64,000 bases of DNA from Manis javanica. Its lineage: Eukaryota > Chordata > Mammalia > Pholidota > Manidae. Of the stretch, positions 50,165-61,229 are shown in pieces (within the stretch, counting starts at the first letter, position 1; every line of letters begins with the position of its first letter). The translations under genes were made by a program, and so were the position numbers. The DNA is taken from contig NC_133161.1 of assembly GCF_040802235.1 (NCBI RefSeq), positions 16,757,001 to 16,821,000 on the forward strand, in the 5' to 3' direction. A model generated the notes under the pieces. The model worked only from the letters and a program-made list of their open reading frames with translations. It was not told the origin of the DNA and searched no databases.

Positions 50165-50392
50165 TTGTTAAGAATATAGACCCTGGAGGCAGGCTTCCTG
50201 GGTTCGAATTCTAAGTCCATCACTTGTTAGCTGTGTAGCCCTCCTCAGTGGTTCATTTTTCACATCTAAATGGGGATAATATTAGTAACTACATTGTAGA
50301 GCTGTTAAGAGACTTATTTGTAAAGTGCTTAGAATGTACCTGACCCATAGTGCTATACTGAGAATTTAAGTAAAAGTAAACTATTTCTAAGT
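50165..50392 (+). repeat. MIR SINE
   Basis: GACCCTGGAGGCAGGCTTCC, GGGTTCGAATTCTAAGTCCA and AAATGGGGATAATATTAGTA define a good MIR, including a B-box-like GGTTCGAATTC. Confidence 0.9.
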
Positions 50393-50999
50393 GCTAAATG
50401 GAGGCATATTCAATTACTTAGGACTAGTTTAATCAAGTTTTTAAGAGTGCACTGCAAACATGGAAGCACTCAGCAATGAAACAATTCGGATTTTCCTGGG
50501 GCGAGGGACAAGACTCCACTCCAGTCCAAATGGCCCATTACTTTTACTTTTCCTCATAGCTCCAATCAGTTGAGCTTTACCTGGCTGCAAAGAGTGCTTT
50601 GAGATCTTACAATAAAGACAGTTATTTCTTATTTGGAGTCTAGGAAATGACAACTAGGTAAAATTAAATGAAGGAGGCAGTGCTTGAATAGACAGAAGTA
50701 AGCCTAGGGGGGCAGGGAGAAAGGGAACAGACCAATGAAAACGTAAGGAAGTCTGAGGTCTAGTGTTTACAGAGCAGCAACAACCACTCTGGACATGGCT
50801 GAGAAATTCAGGTGTTTTAAATTCTGTGATTTTCCATATCCTGCCCAGTGGAGCACCCCAGGCTTGACAGATCCACCATTATGTGTTGACCCCCGTCCAT
50901 GGCCAGCTACGGGTTTGCAGTTGCAGAACTGTTGGCCTTGAAGTAGTGGACGTCTTAGGTGAAGTAGGAAACAGATTTGCCCTAAATTTTTCCCCCAAG

Positions 51000-51665
51000 A
51001 CACAGAACCACAGTGCAGCCAATGGGTCCTGTGGAACAGCTTTCCTTCATAGACTGGATTATTGCAACAGCCTCCTAACTGATCTCCTACTACTTTCAGT
51101 CTCTCTTATTTCCAATTCACTTTCCATACTGTTACCGGAGGGATCACTTCATCCTCTTCCCCTAAAACCCTTCACATTCTTGGCACTGTCCTGAGGGGAA
51201 ATCCCCTTCTGAGAAGGACATACAAGGCTCTTCAGGATCTGGCCCCTTCAGGCCTCATCAGTTTAACTTACATATGTTCCCTCAGGCTCTTCTTCAGTGA
51301 CTAGCAGCTACTTAGATACACATTCTCAGCCCCTCCAGCTTCCCAAGTCCCTTTACCAGTACAGTCCTATTCTTTATGAGGTCTGCCTCTGGCTAAGGTA
51401 TCATATCTTCCTCCCCTCTGAATCTTCACTGGTACTTTCTTCTCTTCCTAGAATACATTTAGCCCCTTCAGTATGGCTACTCCTCTCAGGAATCACCTCC
51501 CCTCAGCATACTTATACCTAAGGCTGTATTAAATGCCCTCCTATGCTCACCCATAATGTATTAGAATTTCCCATAACTTTGTCTGTCTGACCTTTTGGAC
51601 TGAAAGCTCCACATAGAAGAGTAGAGGTATCCAACAGGGGCCAAATAAACATCTGTTGAATGTAT
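51000..51665 (+). mobile_element. L2 copy
   Basis: TAGACTGGATTATTGCAACA, GCCTCCTAACTGATCTCCTA, CTTCAGGATCTGGCCCCTTC and the tail AAATAAACATCTGTTGAATG give a nearly continuous L2 3' region. Confidence 0.8.
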
Positions 51666-51669
51666 AAGG

Positions 51670-52480
51670 GTGAGGAAAGGTCAAGCTGTGGTCTTCTACC
51701 CATTGCCTAACCACAGGTGGTCTGTGGGCTCCTTGGAGATGACTTCATAAACCACATCTCTCTTGCAAGTGCATAGAAACTTTTAAGAAAGAATGCTGGG
51801 TCTCTCTTTTCCTGATGCATGAACTCTTAATACAGACCTGAGAGGATAGGGTAATCCATATTTCCTCTTATGAAAAGCACCAGAGCTCCAGCTAAGGAAT
51901 TAGCTGGTTGAATCCCCCTGAGGGGTTTCCTACAGATACGTGTGGGGACTTTGGTCCTGACAGGGGCATATGCCACAACAATGCGTGACATAAAACAGGA
52001 AAATGAGTTGTAGATTAGAATATAAGTCAGTTTACCTCATCAAAAAGAGGCTTATACTCTGGGAATTAGCATGAATATTGGGCTCTGGTCTTGGTCAGGA
52101 GTGCGTGAAGGACAGTGAGAGTGCCTGAGGAAGCAGACCCTGTGAGTGCGGTGACAGAGTGCAGCACCGATCCTGTTGAAAGAACACTCCAAGTGAGACT
52201 ATCTATGAGGAACAAGACAGCATGACCTGAAATAAATTATTGCACGATTCAGGGCGTAATGGGAACTCAGAAACAAAGCACAATAGGAAATATGCCCCAG
52301 TGCAAACAAGGGCAAAAATAAATAAATAAATCAGAGAAAGGATATTTTAAGATAAATTCCAGATTATCATGAAGCTGTTATGTCATTTCTCTGCTTCAAT
52401 TTAGCTTAGGGCTGTTCTTCAGTGATGTGTATTTTGTATCTTCGCTTCCCATTTCATGGAAGAGTTGAGATTTTGGAAAG
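51670..52480. other. intergenic, nothing recognised
   Basis: No gene or nameable repeat seen. Confidence 0.4.
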
Positions 52481-52519
52481 AGAATGATGAACAGTGTAAG
52501 GTTTAGCATGCTGATGGAG

Positions 52520-52722
52520 TTGAAGAGAGACTTAAGTCAGGTTGCCCTGAATCTAAATATTTACTTTGCCAGTGACTTATTGTGTGTGATAGTGAACAAG
52601 TCTCAACCTCTCTGAGCCTGAGTTTCCTCCTCCATTAAAATAGAAATAATACTTTCCTTAGATTGCTGTGAAATTCAGTGAAATAACATCCTGATTTGAC
52701 ATAAAACACTAGAAGCTATTAT
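52520..52722 (+). repeat. MIR SINE
   Basis: CAGTGACTTATTGTGTGTGA, TCAACCTCTCTGAGCCTGAG and TTTCCTCCTCCATTAAAATA are MIR blocks. Confidence 0.8.
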
Positions 52723-53014
52723 ATTATAGTAATAGGAAAACCAGACTGAAGAATAAGGATGAAGTATGGGGATTAAAGAAAGGAAAAAGGAGCCATTGAA
52801 CAAGGGCACCTGATAAAGGTATATTAATGCAGTTCTAATTATAGTACAGCAACAACAAATTCTACTAATGAGGCTCCCATGGCAGTGTTAATAATGTTGC
52901 ACAATCTTACACACTTTAAATTGCACATTTAATAAGCACATAAGAGGTAGCATTGCACCTTTGTTTCTAAAATTACATGTATATAGTAGCTAGAGTAAGG
53001 CTCGGTACTCACTT

Positions 53015-53950
53015 TTCTTATTATGGTAAAATATACACAACCTAAAATTAACCATTTTTAACTATACATTCTGTGTACCATTTAAGTTCTGTGGCATTAA
53101 GTACATTCACACTGTTCTGCAGGTTATCACCACCATCCATCTCCAGAACTTTTTCATCTTCCCCAGCTGAACTTGGTAACCATTAAACAACTCCCTATTC
53201 TCCCCTTCCCTGTTCCCTGGGCAACCACCATTCTACTTCCTGATTCTATGAAAATTTGACTACTCTAAGTATCTCATATAAGTAGAATCATATAATATTT
53301 GTTCTCTTGTGACTGCCTTATTTTCACTTAGCACAATGTCAAGGTTCATCCATGTTGCAGCATGTGTCAGAATTTCCTTCCTTTTTAAAGTTGCATAATA
53401 GTTCATTGTATAGACCAGATTTTGTTTATCCATTCCTCTGTTGATTGGACACGGGTTGCTTCCACCTTTTGACATTGTGAATAATGCTACTAGGAACATG
53501 GGTGTACAAATATCTTTTTGAGTCCCTACATTCAATTCTGAGAATACATCCAGAAGTGGAATTGTTGGATCATATGGCAGATCTGTGTTGAAGTTGTTGA
53601 CAAATCACCATTCCATTTCCACAGCAGCTGTGCTATTTTACATTTCCACCAACAGGACACAGGGTTCCAATTTCTCCACAACCTCACCATCACTTATTAT
53701 TTTCTGATTTTTTTTTAATACTCATTCTAATGGGTACAGAGCAGTATCTTATTTTGGTTTTGATTTGCATTTCTTTAAAGATTAGCGATGTTGAGCATCT
53801 TTTCATGTGCTTATTGGCCATTTGTATATATCTTCTTGGAGAAATGCCTATCAAGTCTTTTTTTAATCTGATTGTTTTTATGTGGTTGAGTTTAGTTCTT
53901 TATATATTCTGGATTATATTCTGGATTAATCCCTAACCAGGTATTTATTT
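53015..53950 (-). mobile_element. L1M ORF2 C-terminus and 3' UTR, antisense
   Basis: The minus strand from 53535 encodes YYATLKRKEILTHAATWMN and TREQILYDSTY, the end of LINE-1 ORF2, followed by a typical old 3' UTR (reverse of CAGAACTTTTTCATCTTCC). Decayed, no full frame. Confidence 0.88.
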
Positions 53951-54559
53951 TTGGTTTTATTTTATATTTATTTGCTTGTTTTAAATGTTGTTATTTAAGA
54001 AATGAGGATCATTCCATAAGTGATCAGGAGTTGTTAATTATGTTCAAGGTCATTGGAAGCGCTCCTTTGATTATTTTTCAAACAGTGAAAATATAAAAAA
54101 GAAAATTAAGATCAGTTTAATGCCAGCCCTTCGAGATAACCTCAGTGATCTGGTTTTGGTTGGCAATGTTAGGAAACCTTGCTAATGACCGAATTCTAAA
54201 GCCAGGAGATGCTTATGAAAATCCAGTCCATCTTCCCCCTTCAGATAAAAAAATGGAATAAATAAGACAGTGGAGAACACATGTCCCAAGAAATACCCTC
54301 TCTCTCAAAGAGGTGATTATAAACTTACGAAATTTATGTAGACAGGTGGTTTGAATCAACTGTTCAGGTATAAATATGAGGTATTAAGTATTTTTTAAAA
54401 GTAAAAGACACTGGCATCATCTCTTAGTTGCAAATAAGTACTATAAAATCATAGTGGAGATAAAAAAAGGAACTAGGATTGTAAGACTTCAAAAATAAGA
54501 GAATCTTTCCTTAGGAATAAATAGAGTGAATAATAAAACTGTAACCCACCCTATAAGTA

Positions 54560-54662
54560 TGGTCCTTGTAGGCACGGATATTTATTTTATTCTCAAGTAC
54601 CTAAAATAGTCCCTACTACTGCATAGCAGGTGAGCAACAAATATTTGTTTAATGAATGAATG
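54560..54662 (+). mobile_element. L2 3' tail
   Basis: Ends with AACAAATATTTGTTTAATGA, the L2 terminal repeat type. Confidence 0.6.
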
Positions 54663-54689
54663 TACAAAAAGAAAAACGCTGGTGTAAAG

Positions 54690-54935
54690 CAGACTTAGCC
54701 TGAATGAGAAAGAACTATTGAAAGGACCAGGAAAGAAAATCACAGGCAAATTAGAAAATATTTTAAACTGAGTGAAAATTAAGCATCTTGGAAGAGCAAA
54801 GCAAATTAAATGTATGTGGAAGAAGAAAACAATAAATAAATGTAAATCAATCAAATAGATAAGGGAAAAAGATAAAAAAGAAAAAGCCAATGAAACCAAC
54901 TGTTCTTTGAAAAAAAAACATTGGTAAATCATTAG
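54690..54935 (+). mobile_element. LINE-1 ORF2 fragment, left part
   Basis: AAAAGCCAATGAAACCAACT then GTTCTTTGAAAAAAAAAC is L1 ORF2. It continues after the provirus at 61479, so the provirus split this element. Confidence 0.6.
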
Positions 54936-55181
54936 TGAAAGGAAAGGAGCGACACACAGCAGCAATTCACCGGAGAAATCTGCTTTATTAGGGAAAGATG
55001 CTGGGTTATATAGGAAGGGGCATGAGCTGATTGAGGTGTCACTTCTACGGGGCTGGTGGCTATTAGCTAGGTGCTGGGATTAGGGGGGCGAGGGGTGATT
55101 GGGCTTCAGGTGGCGCCGTTGGGAACCGAGGACCCAGAAGGGAAGCCGGAAGTTCACCATCTTATTGGTGGGGGCCCTTCA
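54936..55181 (-). repeat. 3' LTR of provirus
   Basis: 246 bp, same ends and motifs as the 5' copy. Preceded directly by the polypurine tract. Confidence 0.93.
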
Positions 55182-55199
55182 TTCCCCCCTTTCTCCTCT
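55182..55199 (-). other. polypurine tract
   Basis: AGAGGAGAAAGGGGGGAA on the minus strand immediately before the 3' LTR TG. Confidence 0.9.
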
Positions 55200-55559
55200 A
55201 TGGGGTTGTTTATGTTGCTTTCTTTCTGACTGCTTCCTGCTGAATGGGGGCGAAGAAGGGAGTGAGGGCTTGAGGATTGGGGGGAAAGGGTTGATAGGAC
55301 TCCCCACAGCAAGGACGAGTAGATGTGGACTTCTTCAGGTTGGAAATCAATGAAGGTTCCTTGTAACTATAGGTCGAGAACTTGTTGATTCTAATGGTGG
55401 TGCCAGGAGGATACGGGTGCCAGAAGCCAGGCATCTGTGGCCATTGTTTCCAGGAACAATTTCTAGTGGAGAAAGGGGTCCATCTCAGCGTGTGGTGAGG
55501 AGGTTACGTGAGGGTGACGGATCTTCTGTGGCTAGAAGCTGATAGTTCTTGAGTAAAAG

Positions 55560-57094
55560 CTGGTTGAAAGTTTGATTAGAGATTTTTCCGACTTGGGATT
55601 TGATGAACTTTATTATACAGGGTAAGAAGAGACAGGTGAGAAGAATGATTATTATGGGGCCTGCAATGGGCTAGAGCCAGGTGAGGAAGGGGTTTGTTAG
55701 TATTGACAAGAATGGGTTGGAATTGGAAGCAGAGTGGAGACTGCAGGCAAGGTTGGTGAGTTTGGTAATGTCAGTTTCTACAATGCCGGATTCGTTGATG
55801 TAATAGCAGCACTCTTCCCAGAGGAAGACGCAGGTGCCGCCCTTCTCGGCTGTAAGCAGATCTAAGGCCCGCCGGTTTTGAAGGGTGACCTTAGCTAGCA
55901 AAGTGACCTGTCTTTGGAGAGAGGCTAGGGAATCGGCAGTGGATGTCAGGGCTCCCTCAAGTTTGGCGTTGAGATCTTTAATTGCCCATAGAGAGTGACC
56001 CAAGGCTCCTCCCGAAAACCCTGCCCCAATGGCTGAGGTGGTCAAACAGATACCGACCATGATGGGAAGGAAAGCAACCCTTTTTGTGTGCAAGAGCAAG
56101 GGAGGTTGGAGCTCAAGGAATTCTGCCATGCTGTAAAGTGTAAGCTGTGGGATTAGGGTGATGAGAATTCAGGGTGTGCTGGAGTTGGGAGGCAGTGAAG
56201 TGCGCTGGAGGGGGGTGGAGTCAGGCCTACACAGTGGTGAGTGGTGAGATTATCTGCGTATTCTGGTTCTCATAGGGGTATGTCTGCCAGGGGGCAGAGG
56301 GGTTGTCCTTCTGCATGAAAGGAGTAGTTGGAAATATTAAGGGGCACGGTGGCCAGCAGTGGGCGCTGTAGTGATGCGCACAAGAAACAATTGGTGGTGT
56401 TAAGGGTGTGGTTGAGAAAGATGGTGGTGTCCTGAATGAGCTGTAACGAAGAGTAGGAGAAATTGGAAGAGGGGAGGGGATAAGAAGATGAGGCGCCATC
56501 AAGAGTTTGGATAATGACTTTTTCGGAATGTCCGATATCTGATGCAACTTGAGAGATCTGGGAGTGAGAGGGAACATACTCTCGAGAGATATGAAGGGTA
56601 CCATGGGGGATCGAGGACCCCCCTTAGTAAACTGAGGCTGTGACTCCAGCGACCCATCGAGAGTCCCAGTGATCTGGGATTGATAAGGAGAATGAGCTGT
56701 TGGGATATTTCATGAAACGGTTGGAGGAGTAATACTGTGGGTACCGGAAGTTACCCATGTAGTGAATGGCACAAGACCAGTAGGGACACCTCCTGTAGGT
56801 GTCTGTCCATCGCCTGCAATAGGCTTGTCTTTGGTCATAGAGGAAGCAGAGGTAGGGAGAATAAGGGTAGCTGCTAGTGAACACTTCGGTGGAGGGAGGA
56901 AAGTGGAGGTATAAAGGCTCAGAGCAGCCTTTCAGAGGGCAGTTTGATGTGGCAATGAGGGCAGTAACTTTTGTTTGATGCTGTGTGTAAGTCTGTCTGA
57001 CTTTGAATCGCCATACAAAGGAGGCTGGGGTGGCGGGGAAGACAATAGGAATGAGGAAAAAAAGTGAGAGAGCAGTAAAGGAGGAAAAAGTCAT
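55560..57094 (-). pseudogene. env: env remnant (SU and TM), inactivated
   Basis: ATG at 57094 with a hydrophobic leader (MTFSSFTALSLFFLIPIVFP), then a surface-subunit frame to a stop at 56624. SU-type sequence continues in frame with a CFLC motif (CXXC) at 56378-56389 and several N-X-T/S sites. The TM part (ORF 55671-56129) follows after a frameshift and has a fusion-peptide-like hydrophobic stretch, LQNRRALDLL and a CX6CC box at 55806-55832. A TAG at 55671-55673 lies just before the predicted membrane segment (PIAGPIIIILLTCLFLPCII), so no anchored Env could be made. Gammaretroviral type. Confidence 0.87.
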
Positions 57095-57109
57095 GATTCG
57101 GGTATGGAT

Positions 57110-58871
57110 GGCAAAGGGGGTGAACGGGATTTTGGAGGAAGGAGGACAGTAAGGTCAGGACTCTGGAGGGAGGGAGAGTCTGTAAACTTTTGTAGGTTAA
57201 GACATCTTTTAGGTGATGTGGGGACAGAATGGTAAGGGGCGCCCTGAATGTTAGTTTATGAGCTTCCTTCTGCAAGAGCTGTCCAGTGGCTAATGCCCGT
57301 AGGCAGGGGGCCCATCCCCAAACTGTGGGGTCTAATTGCTTGGAGAGATAAGCTACTGGGGCAAAGGATGGACCATAATATTGGCTTAGGACTCCTAGAG
57401 CTTGACTGGACCTCTCATGAATGTATAATGAGAAGGGTTTCAACAAATCAGGGAGATGGAGAGCTGGAGCTTCTACAAGGGCTTGACGGAGCTTAATGAA
57501 GGAGTGTCGGGGTGAGGAGGATAATGATTCTTCAGGGGGGGCCCTTGCTGAGGTCGTATAGGGGTCTTGCCAACAGGGAGAAGTTAGGGATCCACACTCT
57601 AAAATACCCAGCCAGGCCTAGAAAGGAAAGGATTTCTGTCTTGGTTTTGGGAACGGGCAGGTCAGAGAGGAGTCGTTTTCTGTCTAAGGTAATGGACTTT
57701 CTTTGTTGAGACAGAAGGAATCCAAGGTAAGTGACAGAAGGGGAAGAGATTTGAGTTTTGAGGGGGGATACCTGGTAGCCTCTGGAAGCTAGAAGGTTAA
57801 GTAGAGAGGCAGTGTCAAGTTGAGACTGTTCTCACTAGGGACTGCAGAGTAGAAGATCATGTACGTATTGTAATAAGGTGGACTCGGAGTGATCATGATG
57901 AAACTGTTTGAGGTCCTGAGCTAGGACTTGTCCAAAAGTATGGGGACTATCTCAGAAGCCTTGTGGCAAAACTGTCCAAGTGAGTTGTTCAGAATGTCTT
58001 GTGTATGGGTCCGTCCAGGTGAAGGTGAAGAAATCTTGGGAGGAGGGGTCCAGAGGGATAGAAAAAATGCGTCCTTGAGATCTAGGACTGAGAAGTGGGA
58101 GGCTGAGGCAGGGATCTGCGATAAAAGGGTGTATGGATTTGGAACTAAGGGATGGATAGGGACAACGGCCATGTTGATGAGGCGAAGGTCTTGGACGAGG
58201 CAGAAAGATCTGTTGGTTTTTTTAACAACTAATATGGGGGTATCAAATGGGAAGTGAGTGGGTCTGAGGTAATTTTTGTTTAAGAGATCTTGGATGATGG
58301 GTTGGAGGCCTATGAGGGCTGAAGTGGTTAGAGGGTATTGGGCCTGACAGATATACTGAGAGGGGTCACGTAATTTGATAGAGGCAGGAGGACATAGAGC
58401 TATGGAGGGGCTTGTAATGTCCCAAACTTTGGGATTTACAGGGTGTATGAGGGTGAAACTGGAGCTTTCATTGGGTAGAGGGGGGTCATCAGCTATGACG
58501 GCCATCAGAAAGGGAGTACTGGGGGCTGTGGGAGTGGATATAGTTATGGAAACATGGAGGAGGGAAAGGATGTCCCATCCTAGTAAAGGGATGGGACACT
58601 GGGGCATAACCAGGAAGGAGTGGGAGAAACATATGGGATTGTCTTGGATTGTGCATAAAAGGGGGCGGGGTTTTAATGGGAAAATCTGTTTACTTCCTAC
58701 CCCGACTACAGGAGTGATGGCAGGCGTGGTAGGGCCTCGGTATTCTCGCAAGACTGAGAAGGTGGCTCTTGTATCTAGGAGGAAGGAGATGGGGTGACCG
58801 TCTACTATTAAAGTAATACTGGGCTCCTGTTTGGTGATGGAAATGGTCGGGCGAGAAGCCCCCAGGCCCCA
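57110..58871 (-). pseudogene. pol: pro-pol remnant, lacking RNase H and integrase
   Basis: Follows the gag TGA in the same frame (WGLGASRP then a protease). The protease active site reads DTRA at 58764-58775 where the family has a glycine. The reverse transcriptase has recognisable fingers/palm (TTSALIGLQPIIQDLLNKNY, LRLINMAVVPIHP, SVLDLKDAFF), but the catalytic box reads YVHD at 57856-57867, and there are frameshifts and stops around 57830-58000. The thumb and connection parts continue to about 57110 (KPFSLYIHERSSQALGVLSQ, PVAYLSKQLDP, PHHLKDVL). RNase H and integrase are then absent: env starts at once. It cannot replicate. Confidence 0.88.
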
Positions 58872-59479
58872 TCAATCTTCTTCTGCCAGCCCCACTACAG
58901 CGGGCTCAGGATGGGGGTTGTTCGTCCAGCCTCCCCTTCGGGTGGCTGGGCAATCAGACCCCCAGTGGCCCTTTTTGTGGCATCTGGGGCATGGGGTGGT
59001 AGGAGATCTGGGGGAGGGGCACGCCCTTGACAAATGTCATTCTTGTCCACACTTGAAACAAGCTCCTGGTGGGCGCTTGTTTGTAGAAGGGCACCCAGGT
59101 TGTGGTTTTATCAGCTGGGCCAACATTTGGGAATTGGCCTGATCAGCCTTTTGTTTACGGCGCTCTTTCTCCTCTTCCCGGTTATGGAAGACTTTAAAGG
59201 CCACTGTTAGGATCTCAGTCTGTGTGGTAGAGGGGGCCCTTTTCTAACTTTTTGAGTTTAGCTTTAATGTCGGGGTAGCTTTGAGCTAGGAAGTCTGTCA
59301 TAAGGACATGTCTTCTGTCAGGCGTTTCTGGGTCAAGGCTAGTATACTGTAATAGGGCTTGAGTGAGTCTGTTTAAGCTATGTCCCAGAGGGGGGGCGAT
59401 AATTTTGGGAGGCCCTCGGGACCAAGTCTGAGGGGAACTGAAGGGTTCTGGCTCAGTCTGTGGGGGAGTGACGTGGTCC

Positions 59480-60000
59480 AGCCACGCCTAGTCGAGCTGG
59501 TCCTGAAGTGCGGAAGGGGGGGTGAAGAAAATAAAGATAGAAAGAACTGGGAGGGCTGACGCTCGCACGCATTGCCAGCCAGCAGCCCAGCTGCTTGCCT
59601 CTGCTGCTCCAATTGGGCTTGAACTCATGACTCTGAGGTTAAGAGTCCCATGCTCTACCAACTGAGCTACAGCAGGGCTCCAGTTAGTTGCTTATGGAAT
59701 GCGTAAACAGAATTTTTTTTGTTCTCCATTCCTGCCACATCGGCAAGTGGGGGAAGGGCATAGCTAGAAGCAGGGGCGGTGTTTCTACACATCTTCAAGG
59801 TCTCCCTATTTTCAGAGTGAGGAGTCTTGGCTCCTCTTCGTCTTCGAGGATAAGATATGTTTTTGTGGACAGATAACTTCCAAGGACTGCACCGGTTGTT
59901 CTCAAGCTTGTTCTTTCCCATGCTGCATTCAGACATGGGGGAAGGTGCTTTCCCATTCTCCCTACAAACATGTGAGAACACAAAGGCGGTCCCCAACAGG
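59480..60000 (-). other. non-gag insert with tRNA-derived segment inside gag
   Basis: This stretch replaces the N-terminal capsid region and shows no retroviral similarity I recognise. Its flanks share about 57 bp of similar sequence (60025-60082 and 59395-59460, PEPFSPPLTRSQGPP-like versus PEPFSSPQTWSRGPP-like), which suggests recombination or duplication around the insert. Confidence 0.5.
59605..59680 (-). repeat. tRNA-Lys(CUU)-like, SINE head or pseudo-tRNA
   Basis: Minus strand shows A box TAGCTCAGTTGG, anticodon loop CTCTTAA (anticodon CTT at 59641-59643) and B box GAGTTCAAGCC. The D arm pairs, but the anticodon and T stems contain mismatches and the acceptor ends do not pair in register, so it is not a functional tRNA. 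It may be the head of a tRNA-Lys-derived SINE. Confidence 0.6.
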
Positions 60001-60805
60001 GGAGAAACAGGTGATGAGGGCAAAGACGGAGGAGGCCCCTGGGACCTAGTTAAAGGGGGGCTGAAAGGCTCAGGCTTAATCCATGGGGGACGAAGGCGGA
60101 GGAGGTGAGATGGGGGAGGAGATGGTGGGGGAGGAAGGGAGAAGGGCTGTTGTAGGAGAAGAAGGGGAAGGGAGTGAACGGGAGGCTTCTGTGGGGGCGG
60201 CGGCTTGCAGGCTAGGAGAACTTGGGGTGGGGGAGGAGGCGGAAAGCTTCGATATAGGGAATCTCCTTCCATTTTTTCAGGCGCTGGCAGTAGTTAAAGA
60301 GATTGCGAGTGATGTTAGGATCAAGAGTTCCCCCTGCGGGGCCGTTGGTTATTATTGTCGAGGGGGTATGTCGGCCAATCTTGGGAGCAGTATTTACGGA
60401 GAAGTTTTGGTTTTATATCAGGCGTCAGGGAGAGGGTGGTCAGATGCTTAAGCAGGCATTCAAGAGGTGAACTTTCAGGGAGGGATGAGGAGGCTCCCAT
60501 GGTTGAAGGACAGAGAAGGAGACAAACAGGGGAAGATGAATGGAAATCCTCGGACTGGAGGCAGACCGCAAGGAGACAAAGGGCGTCCCCGATGATCCTT
60601 GGTGGTCTGCAGAAACTCGTATATGAGTCGGAATTTCTTAGGAAGTGTGGGTCGTCACTCAGACTTCCCTAAGAAGGCAGAGTGCTGGAGTCACAAGGTA
60701 CCTAGTACTAGGAATTTTCGGCGGACGGAATGGATTTTAGCAGACAGAACGGAAGGAGGAGGGGGGGAAAAAGGGAGCGTTCTCATCCGCAAAGGAGTCA
60801 CCTCG

Positions 60806-60991
60806 TTTATGGCTGTTGGAGGAGGGGCCTGAGGGTCTGCCGCAGCCGTGAAGGCCTGAGGCGGGGTTTATGGCTGTTGGAGGAGGGGCTGCCTGAGGGT
60901 CTGCCGCAGCTGTGAAGGCCTGAGGCAGGGATTTATGGCTGTTGGAGGGGGGCCTGAGGGTCCTCCGCAGCCATGAAGGCCTGAGGTGGGG
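60806..60991. repeat. three tandem 61-65 bp repeats in proviral leader
   Basis: Units start at 60806, 60867 and 60932, each beginning TTTATGGCTGTTGGAGG and ending CGTGAAGGCCTGAGG or similar. They lie between the primer binding site and the gag start. Confidence 0.92.
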
Positions 60992-61210
60992 AGAGTTCCC
61001 TCCTCGTCCCCGAGTGTCAGGGCCTTGCCGGACGATCATGGTCAATGGCACTGCGATAGCTCGGGGAAGAGTGGCCCACTCCAGGGGGAAAATTTACCTA
61101 AAGGCCAGAGAGGAGTGGTGAGTGTGATGAGCCAGCACCGGAAAAAGAGGACGAGGGCAAGCTGCTGCTGGTGTCGGGGGGAAGACGGGGCCCAGTTGGG
61201 GTGTCCCGTC

Positions 61211-61228
61211 TCCTGGGTTTTGGCACCA
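61211..61228 (-). other. primer binding site, tRNA-Phe type
   Basis: TGGTGCCAAAACCCAGGA one base after the 5' LTR matches the complement of the 3' end of tRNA-Phe at 16 of 18 positions. tRNA-Phe priming is known for HERV-F-type elements. Confidence 0.8.
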
Positions 61229-61229
61229 A

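Larger units (their letters stand above)
58872..60500 (-). pseudogene. gag: gag, broken and with a foreign insert
   Basis: Starts ATG at 60500 with MGASSSLPES, a myristoylation-type N-terminus for a matrix protein. The frame shifts within matrix near 60310-60360. A proline-rich p12-like part follows (60060-60270). The N-terminal capsid part is missing; in its place is a non-gag stretch of about 0.5 kb (59480-60000). The C-terminal capsid part is recognisable at 59200-59450 (LGHSLNRLTQALLQY). Nucleocapsid has two CCHC knuckles: the first (59020-59061) carries a TGA at 59037-59039, the second, CPRCHKKGHWGSDC (58950-58991), is intact. The gag stop is TGA at 58872-58874. Confidence 0.85.

Noticed and set aside
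57928..58797. Plus-strand frames of 109 and 140 codons
   Set aside because: Antisense shadows of proviral pro-pol, whose reading on the minus strand is recognisable.
59605..59680. Functional tRNA-Lys gene
   Set aside because: A and B boxes and anticodon exist, but stem pairing is poor and the acceptor arms are out of register.
59667..60272. 201-codon minus-strand frame as a possible intact novel gene
   Set aside because: Its first part is out-of-frame p12-like gag and its second part is the insert; the fusion frame is fortuitous.
60806..60991. CRISPR-like array
   Set aside because: Direct tandem units without spacers, in mammalian proviral leader DNA.
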